This document shows positions 60,639-64,000 of a DNA stretch of 64,000 bases, in pieces (within the stretch, counting starts at the first letter, position 1; each line of letters begins with the position of its first letter). The notes below the pieces were generated by a model. That model worked only from the letters and a program-made list of their open reading frames with translations. It made no database searches and was not told the DNA's origin. Origin of the DNA: Smittia aterrima (taxonomy: Eukaryota > Arthropoda > Insecta > Diptera > Chironomidae). The DNA is taken from assembly GCA_033063855.1 (NCBI GenBank), contig CP093830.1:806854-870853 (forward strand), in the 5' to 3' direction. Position numbers and translations under genes: made by a program.

Positions 60639-62189
60639 ATGGAGAAAAGCGCATCACCGATCTCAACTGACGAAATGTCATTGAAGCGAAAAATTTCCAG
60701 TGAGGTTCCACTCGATAATAAACAACCAGAGGATGAAACAAAAGCAGAAGAAACAGAAATTTTTAATGGAGAGCTAAAAAACAATTTTTCTAAATTGACT
60801 CTGGAAAATTTGGATCCATTGGACTTTTTCACGCGTTTTCTCGACATCCCTGATTTGATTTTTCAACATTTAACTGGCAAAGAAGTGTTAGCAGTTTCAG
60901 AAGTTAATCCAAGTTGGTATAACTTCATCGCTTTGTCGAAAGTTCTCATGCAGAAAATTAAAGTGGTTTTAGATCGAGATTTTGATTGTAACGGTGAAGA
61001 TTTCGTTGGAGTTTTTCATGTTAAAAAAAAGTGGTTTCGTCCAAACTACCACATTTTCTCCACTTCGTCGACAGATCTTATGAAAATTAAAGTTGTTTTT
61101 AATGATAAAAGTGAGAACCAGACGGAAGATTTCAATTTGCTGAAGAACAGCCCAAGACTGTATCAGAACATTGAACTCCGAAGAAGTGCCAAGGAAATAT
61201 TAAATCAAAATCAAGATCTTAGTAGAAGAGTCGGCGACTACGTGACAAATTCAGAACTTGATTTTTTGCTTAGTAAGGCTCACGAATGGAAAAATGTTTC
61301 GCTTGAAAATGTTTATTTTAGAAAGAAACTGGATCTGTGGAGATTGTTATCAGCAATTGAATCATCGGTCGAAAGCATTTATTTTGAGCACTTTGGAGTT
61401 CTTTATTTTGAAGATCCATCTTCAGAAATTGAATCTCTTGAAGCTTTAAAGTTTCCAAAACTGAAAAAACTGACAGTTGTTGTTGAATACGCCAACAGCA
61501 GCTTTGGTGAAACTTTTGCAAGATTTTTATTAAACTCTGTTGCTATCGAAGAATTAGAATTGGCAGACTGGTCTGGGTCTGGTGAAATCGGTAAAGATAT
61601 TTTAACAAAAATACTCCAAAACTTTAACTCGCTAACAAGTGTTTTAATTATTTCACCATACAGAAGGCAAATATTCGAGGATGAGTCATGGAAAAAGTTT
61701 TATTTTAAGCTCAAGGATTTGTCAATGTTTGAGTTTACAGCCAACTTTCTTAACTTCCTCAAGTCACAAAGCGATCATCTCGAAAATTTGTTGATAGAAA
61801 CACAAAACAGAGAAACCTTTGATGTGGTCATGGAAATGCCGAAGTTGAAGGAACTCACGCTGACGCGTTTTAAGGCTTTTTCCGAGAATGAAGTTCCAAA
61901 TAAAACGTCAAACTCAATCACTGAGCTAAAATTGCATACTTATACTAACGCTGCCAATCTTAAATATTTATTAGATTCTATGCCAAAAGTTAGAAATCTG
62001 AGTTTAGTGTCGATCGATGAAGAAGATTTCAAAATGTTGAAATCATTCAAGAGAAAATTTGAAAAATTGAAAATTTATGAATTGAAAGGAGTTGCCAAAA
62101 AGGAAATGGAAGAAATTATGACTGAGAATTATATTTCTCTAGAGATAGAGCCTGATGACTTCTACCGCTATGTAACGATTAATAATTAA
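60639..62189 (+). CDS. F-box/leucine-rich protein, copy 1
   Basis: A single-exon gene of 516 residues. After a charged, probably disordered N-terminus (MEKSASPISTDEMSLKRK) comes an F-box (about residues 64-106; FLDIPDLIFQHLTGKEVLAV, SEVNPSWYNFIALSKVLMQK). The rest is a series of degenerate leucine-rich repeats (FPKLKKLTVVV; NSVAIEELELADW; MPKLKELTLTRFKAFS; SMPKVRNLSLVSIDEE). F-box proteins link Skp1-Cul1 ubiquitin ligases to substrates; the repeats would choose the substrate, which is unknown. The lack of introns, unlike every neighbour except the adjacent copy, is typical of lineage-specific F-box expansions in insects. I do not assign an orthologue. Confidence 0.85.
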   Translation: MEKSASPISTDEMSLKRKISSEVPLDNKQPEDETKAEETEIFNGELKNNFSKLTLENLDPLDFFTRFLDIPDLIFQHLTGKEVLAVSEVNPSWYNFIALSKVLMQKIKVVLDRDFDCNGEDFVGVFHVKKKWFRPNYHIFSTSSTDLMKIKVVFNDKSENQTEDFNLLKNSPRLYQNIELRRSAKEILNQNQDLSRRVGDYVTNSELDFLLSKAHEWKNVSLENVYFRKKLDLWRLLSAIESSVESIYFEHFGVLYFEDPSSEIESLEALKFPKLKKLTVVVEYANSSFGETFARFLLNSVAIEELELADWSGSGEIGKDILTKILQNFNSLTSVLIISPYRRQIFEDESWKKFYFKLKDLSMFEFTANFLNFLKSQSDHLENLLIETQNRETFDVVMEMPKLKELTLTRFKAFSENEVPNKTSNSITELKLHTYTNAANLKYLLDSMPKVRNLSLVSIDEEDFKMLKSFKRKFEKLKIYELKGVAKKEMEEIMTENYISLEIEPDDFYRYVTINN

Positions 62190-62665
62190 GATTAAAAGTT
62201 TTCTGCTCTGAAGATGACGAACCAATAATGGATTCGATATACTTATCAGCAATAAAGCAACGATACCTGAAACCGAAAAAGTGAATATCTAAATAAATAG
62301 AAAAATGTTTCAATGTTCAAAATTCTCAAAGAAAATTTATTTAACAATAAAGAAAATGTTTTCTTACACTTTCTGTGATTTTCGAATCTTTTCTTCATTT
62401 TGGAAATATTTGTTTTTTTTTAGAAAATCTCATTCAACTTTTTCATGAGAAAATGCTTGATTCAAATGGTCGCCACACTTTTCGAACTTAACAATTATTT
62501 TCTAATAAGAATTCGAGTGACTTAAACAAAAAAAAAAAAACTTTTTTAACGCTTTTTCATTTCGTTCTCAACATTCGAAGAGGTAACATCCACTGCTCGC
62601 ATAGTTTTTCTTTTTAGAAATTTTTATTTGAATTCCATTTTCCTTTTTAGATAAAGATAAAGATT

Positions 62666-64000
62666 ATGGAGAAAAGCGCATCACCAATCTCAACTGACGA
62701 AATGTCATTGAAGCGAAAAGTTTCCATTGAGGTTCGAGTCGATAATAGCAAACAGCCAGAGGATGAAACAAAAGCAGAAGAAAAAGAAGTTTTTAATGGC
62801 AAGCCAAACAAAAATTTTTCTGAATTGACTCTAGAAAATTTGGGTCCTTTGGAATATTTCACGCGTTTTCTCGACATCCCTGAGTTGATTTTTCAACACT
62901 TAAGAGGCAAAGATGTGTTAGCAGTTTCAGAAGTAAATCCAAGTTATTACAACTTCACCGCGTCTTCGAAAGTTCTCATGCAGAAAATTAAAGTGATTTT
63001 AGATCGAGATTTTGATTGCAACGGTGAAGATTTTGTTGGAGTTTTTCGGGGTCCAAAAAAGAGGTTCCGTCCAAACTACCACATTTTCTCCACTTCTTCG
63101 GCAGATCTTATGAAAATTAAAGTTGTTTTTCGTGATAAAAGTGCGAACCAGTCTGAAGATTTCGATTTGCTGAGAAACAGCCCAAGACCGTATCAGAACA
63201 TTGCAGTTCGACGAAGTGCCAAGCTTCTAAAAAATCAAAATGGAGATTTTAGAAGAGTCGGCGACTACATCACAAATTCAGAACTTGATTTTATGCTTAG
63301 TAAGGCTCGCGAATGGAAAAATGTTTCGCTTGAAAATGTTTATTTTAGAAAGATACTGGATCTGTGGAGATTGTTATCAGCAATTGAATCATCCGTCGAA
63401 AGCATTTATTTCGAGCACTTCGGCGCCCTTTCATTTGAAGATCCATATTCAGAAATTGGTTATGCTGAAATTTTTAAGTTTCCAAAGCTGAAAAAACTTG
63501 AAGTTAATCTTTCTGATTTTGATCTTTCCTTCATCGGTTTTAGTAAAACTTTGATTAGATTTTTATTAAACTCTGTTGCTATCGAAGAATTTGAATTATC
63601 AGACGTGTCTGGTGTAATCGACAAAGAAATGTTAACAAAAATATTCGAAAAGTTCAACACACTAACAAGTGTCTCAATACATTCACCAGTCAAAGATCAA
63701 TTATTCGACTATCAGCCATGGAAATGGTTTAAATGTAAGCTCAAGAATTTGTCAATGTATGTACCGGCAGCCAACTTTCTTAACTTCCTCAAGGTACAAA
63801 GCGATCATCTCGAAAAATTGTGGACACAAGCACAAAACAGAGAAACCTTCGATGTGATCATGGAAATGCCGAAATTGAAAAGCCTCGAGCTGACGTTTTT
63901 TAAGGCTTTTCCCGAAAATGAAGTTCCAAACAAAATATCAAGCTCAATCACTAAGTTGAAATTGCATAGTTATATAAGCGCTGACAGTCTTAAATATTTA
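62666..64000 (+). CDS. F-box/leucine-rich protein, copy 2 (runs off the right edge)
   Basis: The frame is open from the ATG at 62666 to the last base of the window, 445 codons, with no stop. The first 18 residues equal those of copy 1, and the F-box (FLDIPELIFQHLRGKDVLAV) and repeats align throughout with many substitutions. Small in-frame changes are present, for example one added codon early (DNSKQPE against DNKQPE), a shorter stretch near residue 185 and a longer one near residue 285 (DFDLSFIGFSKT). An intact frame despite this divergence suggests it is functional. The stop lies beyond the edge, expected about 70 codons on by comparison with copy 1. Confidence 0.85.
   Translation, partial: MEKSASPISTDEMSLKRKVSIEVRVDNSKQPEDETKAEEKEVFNGKPNKNFSELTLENLGPLEYFTRFLDIPELIFQHLRGKDVLAVSEVNPSYYNFTASSKVLMQKIKVILDRDFDCNGEDFVGVFRGPKKRFRPNYHIFSTSSADLMKIKVVFRDKSANQSEDFDLLRNSPRPYQNIAVRRSAKLLKNQNGDFRRVGDYITNSELDFMLSKAREWKNVSLENVYFRKILDLWRLLSAIESSVESIYFEHFGALSFEDPYSEIGYAEIFKFPKLKKLEVNLSDFDLSFIGFSKTLIRFLLNSVAIEEFELSDVSGVIDKEMLTKIFEKFNTLTSVSIHSPVKDQLFDYQPWKWFKCKLKNLSMYVPAANFLNFLKVQSDHLEKLWTQAQNRETFDVIMEMPKLKSLELTFFKAFPENEVPNKISSSITKLKLHSYISADSLKYL

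Larger units (their letters stand above)
60300..64000 (+). repeat. Tandem duplication, unit about 2.03 kb, two copies (second cut by the edge)
   Basis: Copy 1 spans about 60300-62330 and copy 2 about 62330 to beyond 64000. The start codons are 2027 bases apart. Similarity covers the coding region and about 330 bases of upstream DNA (for example ATGAGAAAATGCTTGATTCA at about 60415 and 62443). It includes a likely 5' UTR acceptor (CCTTTTTAG before ATAAAGATAAAGATT). The whole gene with its promoter was therefore copied. Confidence 0.9.

Noticed and set aside
62666..64000. F-box copy 2 as a broken pseudogene, since no complete frame closes in the window
   Set aside because: The frame has no stop from its ATG to the last base; it is cut by the window edge, not broken.
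1..64000. tRNA genes, rRNA, CRISPR arrays, viral or toxin genes and intact transposase or reverse-transcriptase genes
   Set aside because: I looked for T-loop-like motifs, regular spaced repeats and the usual catalytic motifs and recognised none; a dedicated scan could still find a tRNA.

Overview
This window is nuclear DNA from an insect, very probably a nematoceran fly and perhaps a non-biting midge (Chironomidae). The basis is AT-rich intergenic DNA, many short GT-AG introns, and a protein set that reads as dipteran throughout (Gycalpha99B, dmrt99B, a classic six-cysteine odorant-binding protein, Acf1, swm-type RBM26). The species is inference. From memory, the Drosophila orthologues of several of these genes (RpS8, dmrt99B, Gycalpha99B, the Obp99 genes, Acf1) sit near the tip of chromosome arm 3R, so this may be a Muller element E segment. 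All gene models were built by hand from reading frame, splice signals and recalled family sequences. Each listed multi-exon CDS closes in phase.

Region by region. 1-3.9 kb has no supported gene. 3.9-12 kb is a dense run of housekeeping genes: TfIIFbeta (+), mRpS14 (-), metaxin-1 (+), Vps45 (-), RpS8 (+) and AdipoR (+). Two very short head-to-head promoters lie here (mRpS14/metaxin and Vps45/RpS8). The third RpS8 intron carries a box C/D snoRNA whose guide matches a conserved 28S rRNA site. 12.4-14.2 kb is a riboflavin transporter (-). 15.7-24.9 kb holds two chromatin-linked genes on the + strand: the CRL4 substrate receptor DCAF5 and the remodeller subunit Acf1/BAZ1A. 25.4-29.4 kb holds an unnamed 80-residue membrane protein (-) and the amino-acid transporter heavy chain CD98hc (+). 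29.7-36.1 kb holds the FACT subunit Ssrp (-) and the RNA-binding protein swm/RBM26 (+).

37.4-40 kb has two convergent genes for small secreted Pro/Tyr-rich proteins, each with a TATA box. 40-56 kb is a gene-poor stretch around dmrt99B. It contains several blocks that recur in inverted orientation on the other side of, or inside, that gene. 56.3-59.6 kb has an odorant-binding protein (+) and the soluble guanylate cyclase alpha subunit (-). 60.3 kb to the right edge is a tandem duplication with a unit of about 2.03 kb. It carries two intronless F-box/leucine-rich genes, and the second runs off the window.

Most genes are unrelated housekeeping neighbours rather than a pathway. The most interesting items are the conserved intronic snoRNA, the inverted-repeat mosaic around and inside dmrt99B, the dmrt99B-Obp-Gycalpha99B gene order, and the young F-box tandem pair.
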